DNA from: Mesostigma viride
Lineage: Eukaryota; Streptophyta; Mesostigmatophyceae; Mesostigmatales; Mesostigmataceae
Assembly (NCBI GenBank): GCA_009746045.1
Contig: RPFO01001209.1
Location: forward strand, 17,501 to 53,500
Direction: 5' to 3'
Length of the DNA: 36,000 nucleotides
In this document: positions 20,768-36,000 of the stretch, one piece after another
How positions within the stretch are numbered: position 1 is the first letter of the stretch
How the letters are laid out: each line of letters begins with the position of its first letter
Program-made: the position numbers and the translations under genes
Notes under the pieces: generated by a model
The model's database searches: none
What the model was told of the DNA's origin: nothing
The model's input: the letters and a program-made list of their open reading frames with translations, nothing else

Positions 20768-23700
20768 CTAGTACCTACCGGTCAGCTGCAGCGCCGTGAG
20801 CTCCCTCCGCACGTAGCGGTCCAGTGCGTCAACGCATGGTCGCATCTCCGCCGATGGGGTCAGTGAGCCGTCGTCCGAAAAGATGTTCCTGGAAGACACA
20901 GGCATGCCGAGTGAGACAGTTTCCCCCACGGTGCACCCCATGAGGCTTTCACAGGCACAACTGTAGCCACGTGGCATGTCCTATGAGTGTGGGGTAGACA
21001 CACAGTGCCGATGGTGGCATGTGGGGTTGGCACACAGGCCATCCTTGCAGGCAGACCCCACGCGATACGGCCCATTGCACGAGAGAAGGGGAATGGCCCC
21101 GCTCACCTCCACAGCGCGTTGGCAAACTCATCCGGGGCGCTACCGGGCGCGACGGCCTTGTCATACGCGATGGCGCACCCATACCAGTTGAGCTCGAGCT
21201 CCTTGAGCCACTTCTTGCGGCGCACAAACACCTGCGCGCCCGGTCGTGTGCGATGGACCAGACAAGAGTGTGAGAGATGGCCAGTGACTGCACGGAAAAA
21301 CATGCACTACTAGATGAGATAAAACCTTCGTAGATGCCAGAGAAGATGGACAAGAGCATTAGGCAACAAACCCATCAATACCAACCGGACAAGAGCATTA
21401 GGCAACGACCCGATCAATACCAACCGGACAAGAGCATTAGGCAACGACCCAATCAATACCAACCGGACAAGAGCATTCGGCAACAACCCAATCAACACCA
21501 TGATTGCACAGACCAGCGCGTGCCCCTGCATATGTGGCGTTACCAAGGCCCAGATAGCTCCATATTTCTGTTTCCTGGCGTGCCAGCGGCAACAGCAGGC
21601 TGCCCAGCCCCTCCTCCAGCCCTCCATTCAAGAAAAAATCCCGCCATTTACCCCCCCACCCCCAACCGACCGCCCCCTCCCTTGTTGTGCATGCTCAGCA
21701 GGCCCTCCGCCAAAGCAGCCCGTCCTTATGGCTCATGCCAATCGCAAACCTTACGGCGGCCCACCTGGCAGATGTCGGGCATGAGGTGTTCACCCTGGCA
21801 CCCTTTACACCAAAGTGCTTGTTCTGCTTGAAGTCCATGTCCAAACTCCAAACCAATACCAAGTTTGCCCCCACCCCAACTCTGCCTTCCCCCCCCCCAG
21901 CCAAAAGCGCCCACTCCCCCACCCCCACAAAGTTTGATGCCCAACCCACCATCACCGCACACGGTCCGACCCCCCCGCTCCTGCATCCTACCCGTCTCAA
22001 CCCAAAGATCACCCCTGCCTGTGCACCCGCTCCCCCCCCCCCCCCCCCAAGAAAAGAAAAGAAATAAACTCACCCCCTCCCTGTGCACCCTGAGCTCCAC
22101 GTCGGCCATGAAGCGGTCGTAGAGTATCTGCGATAGCTCGCGGCCCGCCTCGCCCTCGGCGCGCAGGCGGCATAGCGCCACCCACATGTGCACGCACAGC
22201 AAACCGTAGGTAACCCGGAAGCTGGGGGGTAGCCGCAGCACTGCAGGAGTGGGAGGGGGTGGGTGGGTTTGGGAGGTGTGTGTGGGGGGGTGTGATGGCA
22301 GGAGATGACCACCCAGGTAGCATAAGCAACGCCACATGGGACGGGAGGTAGCATAAGCAACGCCACATTGGACGGGAGGTAGCATAAGAAACGCCACATG
22401 GGATGAGGTAGCATAAGCAACGCCACATGCGATGAGGTAGCATAAGCAACACCACATGGGATGAGGTAGCATAAGCAACGCCACATGGGACGGGGAGAAA
22501 AAAACACGGGCAAAGTGTACCGGCTGCAAGCATAAGAGACCTTTCTATCCACCTTCAAGGATTTACGGATGAAGGAGACCGGATGGGAAACACGCGAGGG
22601 CATGGATGTGGCCATGTGGGACTGGGAGGGTGACTGATGCTATGCAGGGCCACCCTATTAAAACGTGATGGTTTCCATTTTTCTAGTCAACCGAGGTATA
22701 GGAGCCAACTGAGGTAGACGGCGTTTGGATCTGCCTAGCTCACTCCACCTTGAAACCTCTCTTGGGCTTGCAGAGAAAATTGGCCGCGATGCTTTCGCTA
22801 TTTCTTGACCGCATGCCACGGCCTTACCGGCGCCAACATGGTATGTCATCTGTCTACAACGTGCTTACCTACACCGCGGTAATGACATACGGAGCAATGC
22901 ATGTGCAGCGTCTCTGCAACAATATTCGCCTACACCCACCAGACAAATAATAGCCCCCTTGTTGGCTCACTGCCGTGCTGGGCCATCGCCCCACCTTGCC
23001 ACAAGCCATGCTTCTCCCCACCTTGCCACAGGGCCAGGTCCTGCTCACCTTCCCACAGGGCCGAGTCCTGCTCACCTTCCCACAGGGCCGGGTCCTCCGA
23101 CTGCTTGGTGATGCTGTCGTACCACCGCACGGACGCGCGGATGTGCCGGCTCTCGCTGCTGAAGTAGCCCAGCGCGCGCAGCAGCGTGCCTCGCACCCAC
23201 CCGAGCTGCGACGCCGACTCGGGCGCGTCCAGCTGGGGCGCTGCGGGGGCGCAACGCAGCGACTGGGGGGGCTGGCGGAACGCCGCATCCGCCTGGAGGG
23301 ACCATCGGCCATTGGGGGGATGTGCAGACAGTGGGCGGGAGCGTGGTGGCCATTATGATGGTAAGGCGTGCGCAGGTCTTGTGGATGGCAGCGTGGCGTG
23401 CCGACCCATGGAGGCAGACCAGACATGGTCCATGGATTGGTGGATGGATATTGGATCCACGACATAGCGTATGGGTTGCAAGGCAAGCGTTTGATGGCGG
23501 GCATGCAAATGTCTGAGGGGAGCGCAGGCCACCATGTACAGTTTGGCAAGCCGGCCGTGGTTTACGGTTTGGCGCGCCAGTGGAGGGACCAAGGCCCGGT
23601 TGCACCAGTGGGACAACCAGCGCAGGCCAGAAATCTGGAGAATGAGGACCATGGTAGCTCGAGCCTGCCGTACTATTTTCCGCGTTTTCGAGTCGTTCGC

Positions 23701-24236
23701 GATGATGGATATGAATGGAGATGGAAATGTGGAGCGTTGCTCGTTGAAATTATGGCTTGCTAACGCTTAGAGCGACTAGATGACCTAGACGGTGGGACCG
23801 GAAACAGCTTACGTTTGTTGCACGGCCATGAGTTGTTGGCCATGCATTGGTGAGGGTGGGTGGGGTGTGGGATATGCAGGGCCAGTGTACACGTGGCGCA
23901 TGCAGACAAGTGGCGATCCAACCGACCGTTGCAGCGCACACGTCGAGGGGTGGGTAAAAACGCAGATGGCAGCATAATCACGACGGGCAAAGAAACCGGG
24001 GGGGGGGGGGGCTGCTTGGAAGTGGCTGCTTGGAAGTGGCTGCTTGGAAGTGGGGCGTACAGGGAATGCAACGCATCTGGCACAGGGCACATGGCACATG
24101 GCATTTGGCATAAGACAGCAATATGTGCCAACTGGCAGGACAGAGATTGTGCAGACAGCTCGCCCACGTGTGCATGGCTTGCAGCAAGCGACTAGGTCGA
24201 GGACGCACATCCTGACACCACCATTTCCGTGCCTCT

Positions 24237-24267
<31 letters not shown>

Positions 24268-24740
24268 TTAAATTTGGAAGCGCAATCGCTAGGCGGTGCC
24301 TTTCGGAGAGACCGGACCGAACAGCAGGCAGACCGAGAGGGATCTACAATGACCGAACAAGAACATCCACGTGAATAAGGCCCCGGCCATATCTAATTGT
24401 GTTAAGAGAATTCCGGTAGGAATAAGCCTTAGCACGAGAATGAGTTGCCTGCATAGGACTATTTAAACGGTCACACTTGCGACTCCACCCCGAAACATAA
24501 ATAATCCTTAGGTACAGAGTTTCCACGTGCGTCCCAGTTTCGTACAACCCATTGTCAACTCGCGCTGTTTCCAAGGGCGTAAACCACAACAAAATAGGCG
24601 GTCGCAAGGGGTATTACCGGGTGTCTCGGCGTTGCGTTGCAGTAGAAACGCTGTGTGGCTACATGAGTAACGCCCAGTGAGTGGGACACAAGTCTCAGGG
24701 ATGATAGCCGTACTCCTCGTTGTATGGCGACGCGCAGCAT
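20768..24740 (-). CDS. CBP3: Ubiquinol-cytochrome c chaperone (CBP3/UQCC1 family), mitochondrial, five exons
   Basis: Exons in coding order: 24740-24618, 23292-23076, 22240-22074, 21231-21107, 20888-20768 (TAG). Lengths sum to 251 codons (250 residues) and all junctions are GT-AG with matching phases. Exon 1 encodes a 41-residue Arg/Ser-rich stretch with no acidic residue (MLRVAIQRGVRLSSLRLVSH), a typical mitochondrial presequence. The domain is read across exons: RHIRASVRWYDSITKQ; LPPSFRVTYGLLCVHMWVAL; LRAEGEAGRELSQILYDRFM; RRKKWLKELELNWYGCAIAY; DKAVAP; FANALWR; DALDRYVRRELTALQL. These are hallmarks of CBP3-type chaperones, which bind newly made cytochrome b for complex III assembly. Exon 1 is linked to exon 2 by a 1.3-kb intron; phase fits, but an intervening exon cannot be excluded. 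Exon 2 ends in a duplicated splice-donor array. Confidence 0.87.
21349..21504. repeat. 39-bp tandem repeat, four copies, in intron
   Basis: Units start at 21349, 21388, 21427 and 21466 (GACAAGAGCATTAGGCAACG, then ACCC-ATCAATACCAACCG). The last is degenerate. They lie in the chaperone-gene intron 21232-22073. Confidence 0.93.
22315..22494. repeat. 29-31-bp tandem repeat, six copies, in intron
   Basis: Units AGGTAGCATAAGCAACGCCA followed by CATGGGACGGG or CATGGGATG. Two length classes (31 and 29 bp) are grouped rather than mixed. They lie in the chaperone-gene intron 22241-23075. Confidence 0.93.
22995..23102 (-). repeat. 27-bp repeat, four copies, each holding an exon end and a 5' splice site
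   Basis: On the minus strand, units end GGCCCTGTGGGAAG or close variants followed by GT. Potential donors fall at 23076/23075, 23049/23048, 23022/23021 and 22995/22994, exactly 27 bp apart: GTGAGC, GTGAGC, GTGGGG, GTGGGG. The first is the modelled end of chaperone exon 2. Reading is open through all four units. Confidence 0.85.
23612..23810 (-). mobile_element. SINE copy C, inverted, inside chaperone intron 1
   Basis: The reverse complement aligns with copies A and B from GCTGTTTCCGGTCCCACCGT through CATCTAGTCGCT and GGCAGGCTCGAGCTACCATG to GGCCTGCGCTGGTTGTC. The final TCCTTGATA is replaced by unrelated bases, so the 3' tip is lost or diverged. It lies in the same orientation as the host gene. 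Confidence 0.7.
24011..24052. repeat. 14-bp tandem repeat x3 next to a G run
   Basis: GCTGCTTGGAAGTG occurs three times directly after a run of about 14 G (23998-24011), within chaperone intron 1. Confidence 0.85.
24237..24265. repeat. Poly-C run of about 29 bases
   Basis: A homopolymer of C in chaperone intron 1. Its exact length is uncertain in any sequencing method. Confidence 0.9.
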
Positions 24741-25771
24741 GGTGACAGCTCTTTCTCCTGAAAGCCAGTCCAGGCGTCTTCAATCACGACCGTGTCCAAA
24801 TTGAGTTCCCAAGCTCAGCCAGAGAACACGAGAAAGCAGAGCCCATTGTGGCAGAAGGATGGCACGCCTCGGAACCTAGTTACATCTCGTGCATTCCTTG
24901 GGCGCGGCCAAGTGCACCGCAACTGGCGCTCAAAAGTGGCTACTTACGACTACCCGACTCAAGTCAATTAATATTCACCCTCCAAGAAGCGACAGCAATC
25001 TGCTGAGAAGGCAACGCGAACGTGCGCGCACGCGATACCAGCTAAGCCGCCATGCCAACCCACGCAGGCACACACACACGTGACCAAGTCTCGTGAGTCG
25101 TGACACTGTCGCCCCGCTGTGGCAGGGCCCGCTGGCTCGTGACTCCCCCGTTCGTTGAAGCTGCCAGCGCGTCTCAAAAATGTACGGCAGCATTCAGTGT
25201 CCGTCACGTCGGCCACCCTGCACTCGTGCACACTGCACGCAACTGGCCTTCTGCATGACCAGTGGCCATTGCGTTGCCAGTTCATGATTCATGAAACGCG
25301 TCTTAATATTATTCCGGGAATATTAACGCCCTGCTAACGCGCACTGTTACCTCAATATTGTGCAATCGATGGCAAACTTATTTACCAAGCTGATGTCCGC
25401 ATTTGTTCGTTTTGCCATGGCACATACACTGGGAATGATGCCTAACTGAGTACTGCAAGAATTTCGTGAAGTTTCACCAATAGGGTGCCTTCCTAGGTCT
25501 GTCTTACGCCGACAGTCTCGTTAGGATTATCAGGGTAACCGTCTGCGCCCCCGTCACGTCCTGCTCGACTCACGCATATCGAGACCAGCGGCGATTTTAA
25601 TGTCTTTGAGTGCCTTTTGCTGGTATCGCCTTCAAGTTCTATCCGTAGCCAGTTGGCACGATGTGGCACACAATTCACCTTGTTAGGGAAAATTGCGTCC
25701 AGCAGGCAACCTATATTCGGCATGGAGAACTGAAGATCCCATTGTCAGCCCGAACTTGGTAGTACAAGAAA
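24741..25771. promoter_or_regulatory. Probable shared upstream region of divergent chaperone and EF-hand genes
   Basis: The start codons at 24740 (minus) and 25772 (plus) face outward with 1,031 bp between them. No exon, RNA gene or transposon fragment was recognised inside. A hairpin-capable TTAATATT-ATTCCGGG-AATATTAA lies near 25304-25327. The promoter role is inferred from position only. Confidence 0.4.
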
Positions 25772-26746
25772 ATGAACGTCGGTAGCAGGAATTTCAGCCG
25801 AGAGCAAAGATCGCAGATGCGACAGGTATACTTGATTTCCAGGAAACGCGTGAACTCGCTGCTTCCTTCATCGTGAGAACTCTGTGCTCGTGCTACGAGT
25901 TCGGCTTTCGGATGGGCATTCACCCCCAAAGTGCCGCGTTGTCTTGCTTCCCAGGTCTTCGAGTACATGGATACCGACTTTGATGGCCTACTTAGCCTGG
26001 GACAAGCCAAGCATGCCGGCCGGCTGCTGGGCACGGACATTACCGAACCGGGGGACGAATCCCTGAAGGTGGACTTCGAGGCGTTTGCCGAGCTCATCTA
26101 CAAGTACAGCTTCATGGACCTCAAGACGAGAGGGGGCGTCCTCACAAAGGTACAAGCAGTTGCTCTCTTAAGAATATGCAGCATGTCCAAAAAATGCTAT
26201 CTGGCCAGCCGCTCGTCCCCATGGCATAAAAAATGTTAGGTCTCCCATGTCCATCCCATAAAGGTTTCCCTCCCAAGGGACTGTAAGGACCTGCTCCCCC
26301 ACAGTCTTTCTGTGCAGAAACACGCTGGTGATGAGTGTTGCGTCAGTACCCACTTTTGCTTGTGGGAAGTTGTCATGGGCCTTTTGTTTCCCTAGTAGCA
26401 CCCTCCTTTTTTACCATTCCCGGCCATTGGCCCCTTGCGGTGTTCTGTCTTGTTGCACGGCCGTTAAATATACCAACTCGTTTGGTCGACCCGGGTCGCT
26501 TGGTCGAACCCATTCGGCTGCGTGCGCCAGATCAACATGTTCTGCACCGCGCTCGACCCGCTGCGCACGGGGCAGGTGACAGCGGCGGCATTACACAAGT
26601 TCTTCACGGACGCGGGCGACGACGTGTCGCTGGCGGCGGTGAAGGAGATGTTGGAGGCAATGGACGACACGCTGGTGAGCGACACAGTCACGCCGGCCAC
26701 GCTCAAGGACTTTGTCATGCAGCTGCACTTCCAGAACACACCCTGA
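25772..26746 (+). CDS. Small EF-hand (calmodulin-like) protein, three exons
   Basis: Exons 25772-25825, 25955-26149 and 26531-26746 (TGA) join in phase 0 across GT-AG introns to 154 residues, about calmodulin length. Exon 1 (MNVGSRNFSREQRSQMRQ) supplies the first E-helix and runs directly into VFEYMDTDFDGLLSLGQAKH, an EF-hand loop with Asp at positions 1, 3 and 5 but Gln at position 12. A third-hand equivalent, MFCTALDPLRTGQVTAAALH, has lost most ligands. The fourth (AMDDTLVSDTVTPATLKDFV) is degenerate. The fold is probably a four-helix-pair EF-hand protein that binds little or no calcium, as in some myosin/dynein light chains. The specific partner is unknown. Exon 1 is short and the least certain part. 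Confidence 0.75.
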
Positions 26747-27802
26747 GGGGCATCTAGCCAGCGGCAGTGGCGCAAGGGGCATCCTTTTTCCAGTGCGCGC
26801 AGCCCGCAAGCACTGCCGTGGATTTGTGCGGTTTGTTCCTTTAGAATCTACTGTCATGGCTAGTGCAATCCAGCTGGTGTCCTAGCATCGAGCAAGCAGG
26901 GTGCGCACTAATGGGCCCCACGTGGCCCCCGTGCATGGCACATGCTAAGTGAGACAATCACACAAGTGTGTACCGCTAACTAGTAATTGGCATCACTTAC
27001 AATTCATGATTCGATCAACACCCAACATGCATGATTAAGGCGTGATATAACTGCTATATAGTAAAGTAATTGCCTCCAAAAAAATTTTGAAGCAGTAATT
27101 TGAGGTCAGTGGAAACCAGCCCTTTCTGGCCAGATGTCCAAGCCATGTGCATACATGCATCTTGCTGCAGCTGTATGTCTGCGGCAGGCCGCCAATTTTT
27201 TGTGAAAATCTCTCAACCGTACGTTTGGAGAGCTTGTGACGCGCGCTAGACAGTCCACAGTGCAGGAGCCGGCCGTTGACCAGGGGAGCATGCATGGTCC
27301 CCAGTCCCACCCTTTTCTTCTTTATCATTACTCTTATATTTTTTTACTATATGGACGTCTCACTTAATATGGCTGTGGCATGAATGATTAATTAATTAAC
27401 TAATTAATGAAGTAGTTAGCACGTGACTGTGTCACGTGGTGCCAATACGGAGCCTTCAACCCAGGGCTATACACAAGGAGAAGAAGGGGGGGCGCCCGGG
27501 CTTCTCTCACTGCCACAATACATGTCAAGTGGGAAGATGCCACATGCAGAGCGCTCTCTCCACAGCAGGGTGCCGGGGCGCAACACTGCCATGGGTGCAT
27601 TACAACCATGCAGTACCAGAAGTACTGCATAAGTACTTATATACTAAAAAATATAATTACTTACATCGGAGTAAAGGCACCCACGTAAAAATAAACAAAG
27701 CCAACGCTAACAAGAGATACCACGACAAAGCAACTATACAGCCGGCATGGGACACTCGATCCATGCACACCGCGGAATGAAGTACTTATATATACTACTT
27801 CC
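26747..27802. other. AT-richer intergenic DNA with small dyads, no gene seen
   Basis: Contains the EF-hand gene 3' UTR. Perfect dyads: CACGTGAC-TGT-GTCACGTG at 27420-27438, and ATGCAGTAC-CAGAA-GTACTGCAT near 27608-27630. AGTACTTATATACTA near 27634 recurs as AGTACTTATATATACTA near 27781, perhaps flanking an inserted piece of about 150 bp. No coding exon was recognised. Confidence 0.4.
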
Positions 27803-27834
27803 ATTTCTGGCCTGCGCTGGTTGTCTCCTTGATA
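27803..27834 (+). mobile_element. SINE 3'-end fragment
   Basis: ATTTCTGGCCTGCGCTGG followed by TTGTCTCCTTGATA, the terminal 30 bp of the SINE family, directly abutting the minus-strand LINE-like fragment. Confidence 0.6.
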
Positions 27835-27836
27835 TA

Positions 27837-28425
27837 CTACCTCCAGCTGCGGCAGACTGCGCAGGGCTGGCCGGGGAAGCCGGTATACTGCATGCTAGGG
27901 GCCCGTGAATGCATGCATGGGGCAGGCGGTAGGCGCCATGCAGTACGTGTCGTACCTGGTAGCTCCATGCGCGCCAAGAGCTGGTTCCTGAGCTTGTCGA
28001 GAAGAGAGTCTGGGGTCTCCCCCAGCTCCTTGTCAGGTGTCGAAGCGCCCATGAGGATGAACCGGCAGCCAGCAGCGGTCAGCGCCTGAGCGGCGGTACG
28101 TCAGTGCCTGCGAGGCGCGTGTCTTCCAATTAGCTCCGGCTGTAGCTTGGTGGTAATGGCGGTGGTGGTAGAGGTTGCCTGGCGCAAGAGCAGGTCCGCC
28201 CAGGATGTGCGAGTCTAGGCCGGCCGGGGTCATCGCTGGCCCGACTGGCGGCTTACTTAGTCCGGGTGGCCGGCGATGGTGGGCGGTGGCCGTTCGCTCG
28301 ATCGGCGATCTCGGGGGTCCCTGCATGGCCAGGGCGTCCACCTCGGTAGCAACTGCATCCAGCTTCACGATGCCCTGCACATGGCCAACTGTGCCTTCCA
28401 CCTGACCTGGCGCCGGGGCGGTCAC
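27837..28425 (-). pseudogene. Decayed LINE ORF1-like fragment, relative of 9190-9716
   Basis: Minus-strand frames carry a helical VEGTVGHVQGIVKLDAVATE segment (frame near 28425-28330) and, in another frame, LMGASTPDKELGETPDSLLD followed by KLRNQLLARMELPG. The order of a coiled-coil-like part, then a conserved block, then a basic end suits a non-LTR ORF1. Stops and shifts break it. It aligns in the same orientation with 9190-9716 at the nucleotide level. The family name is inference. Confidence 0.4.
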
Positions 28426-28559
28426 AGTGGCAGTGGCCTCGGAAAACTGGGCGGCAATGTGCTGTCTTGCGTGGCACCGTTAACTGGGCCGCTACTACCA
28501 AGAGTGCCGCACCCGGGACGAGCAGCCTCGATACTGCGAGCTCCCTCTTGTCACCCACA

Positions 28560-29061
28560 CGGCCATGACCGACACCGCCGCCTCCTCTTTGCCGGCCATC
28601 TTGCCCGCACAGACCAGGTGAATACCGATGTGGGCGCCCTGCAGGTGGACTTATAGGAATGGCCAACCAGGTAGACACCTCCTCCTATGGCAGGGTGCCC
28701 TTGTCCCGTTGCAACCCACTGACAAACTTGCGGCGCGCGGCCCGCACCGACGAGGCGCGACCTGGACCTATGTGACACAACTGCTTGAGGATGCAGGGCT
28801 TCTGGGATTATCCGTACTCCGCACCCGCATGAATGACAAGGAGAAATGGGCTGCCGTCTGCGAGAAGCACCCTAATTCCTGAGGGGCATGCTCCTGCACC
28901 TTAATTCCTCAAGGGGAATGTTTTCTCCCCGGACACGGGCCCCGCGGCCCATTCAGGGCTAGAATGCATGCAGGGTAGAAGTCCACAGGTGGAGGTTAGT
29001 GCCCCTGAGATGACCTTCAAAGCTGGGCATTCATGTGCATGCGCTGGTTGTCTCTTTGATA
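28560..29061 (+). mobile_element. LINE ORF2 C-terminus and 3' UTR, tail shared with the SINE
   Basis: The plus strand reads HDRHRRLLFAGHLARTDQVN. After a frameshift it continues GQPGRHLLLWQGAL, then ATWTYVTQLLEDAGLLGL, RTRMNDKEKWAAVCEK and a TGA at 28880-28882. It aligns block by block with the minus-strand remnant 10207-10668. About 180 bp further on the sequence ends in a 22-nt string (29040-29061) identical to the last 22 nt of SINE copy B (12357-12378). That end is taken as the LINE 3' terminus. The copy is 5'-truncated and frameshifted, hence dead. Confidence 0.65.
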
Positions 29062-29245
29062 CATGTACGTGCTCGTCTGCATACATATGCATAGTTGTTT
29101 TATGCAGATTCTACCATCCACAGTGCCAAACATCAAGAGACAACCGAATATATGTGCTTCGCAACAAACAACAATACTAGTATTGCCATATCCCCACGGG
29201 TCCCACCGACCAGGGAAATGACAGACCAGTGGCCACTTGGCTAAA

Positions 29246-35660
<6,415 letters not shown>

Positions 35661-36000
35661 CTGCCACGCATGACGCAGAGCACACCGAGCCAGCACACAG
35701 CCCCGAACGCGTGCCCAAGGGAGTACAGTTAGCGGTTGCCGGATGGCAAGATCATGAATCCCCATGGTAATGCCACATGGCGGACGCACAGCGGACCGCC
35801 ACATGAGCGATGACATCAAGGAGGGACCGAAACAGACCAAGTGACAGCTCCCCCAGCAGAACGCACCAACAGCTTGGCCCAAGTGAGTTGGTCGATGTGA
35901 AAGTGTTAGGTGTACTTGTCAATGCACAGGTGTATTGCTTGGAACCCCAGGTGCAAATATGCTATCTGGGAGAATAGGGTCGTCCATCAGAGACTATGCG
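35661..36000. other. Presumed intron upstream of the first LRR exon in the window
   Basis: The exon starting at 35660 (minus) follows an acceptor (TGCGTGGCAG), so an intron should lie here. No further LRR-coding segment was recognised up to the window edge. Confidence 0.4.

Overview
The window is nuclear DNA from a GC-rich, intron-dense eukaryote, most likely a chlorophyte green alga. The reasons are multi-exon genes with GT-AG introns and clean phase joins, introns full of micro- and minisatellites, a plant/algal-type SDH6, a plant-type KH plus CCCH zinc-finger protein, and tRNA-derived SINE and LINE debris. No gene set here is bacterial. The genus cannot be told from the sequence.

Layout. 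(1) 200-7979, plus: the 3' seven exons of a large IQ-motif, low-complexity/coiled-coil protein, with introns holding a (CCA)n run, a CCTTG/CCTCG pentanucleotide tract and a 25-bp minisatellite. (2) 8000-12400: a transposon graveyard with frameshifted coding remnants, a LINE ORF2 C-terminus (minus), a SINE with a tRNA-Pro-like head and a second, headless copy. (3) 12400-14350: no recognisable gene. (4) 14354-16066, minus: an intronless four-CCCH, polyQ and KH protein, divergent from (5) 16728-17794, plus: succinate dehydrogenase subunit SDH6 in two exons. (6) 17795-20767: intergenic, with a 454-bp TIR element flanked by TA. (7) 20768-24740, minus: a mitochondrial cytochrome bc1 assembly chaperone (CBP3/UQCC1 family) in five exons. 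(8) 25772-26746, plus: a 154-residue EF-hand-type protein in three exons, divergent from the chaperone gene. (9) 26747-29100: a second graveyard, including a LINE ORF2 tail whose 3' end matches the SINE tail. (10) 29246-35660, minus: six exons of a leucine-rich-repeat protein with a long basic C-terminal tail; its 5' end lies beyond the window. Each of its introns holds a different repeat, including a 1.1-kb GGGCGA/GGGGCG block, and one intron appears to use a GC-AG donor.

How the genes relate: two of the six (SDH6 for complex II, the CBP3 chaperone for complex III) serve the mitochondrial respiratory chain. The others look unrelated, so no operon-like system is visible. The observations most worth a second look are a LINE/SINE pair sharing a 3' tail, a tandem quadruplication of a splice donor in the chaperone gene that would add 9-residue blocks in frame, and the repeat-laden introns. 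All exon models were derived by eye. Their support is that exon lengths sum to whole codons and that domains continue across junctions.
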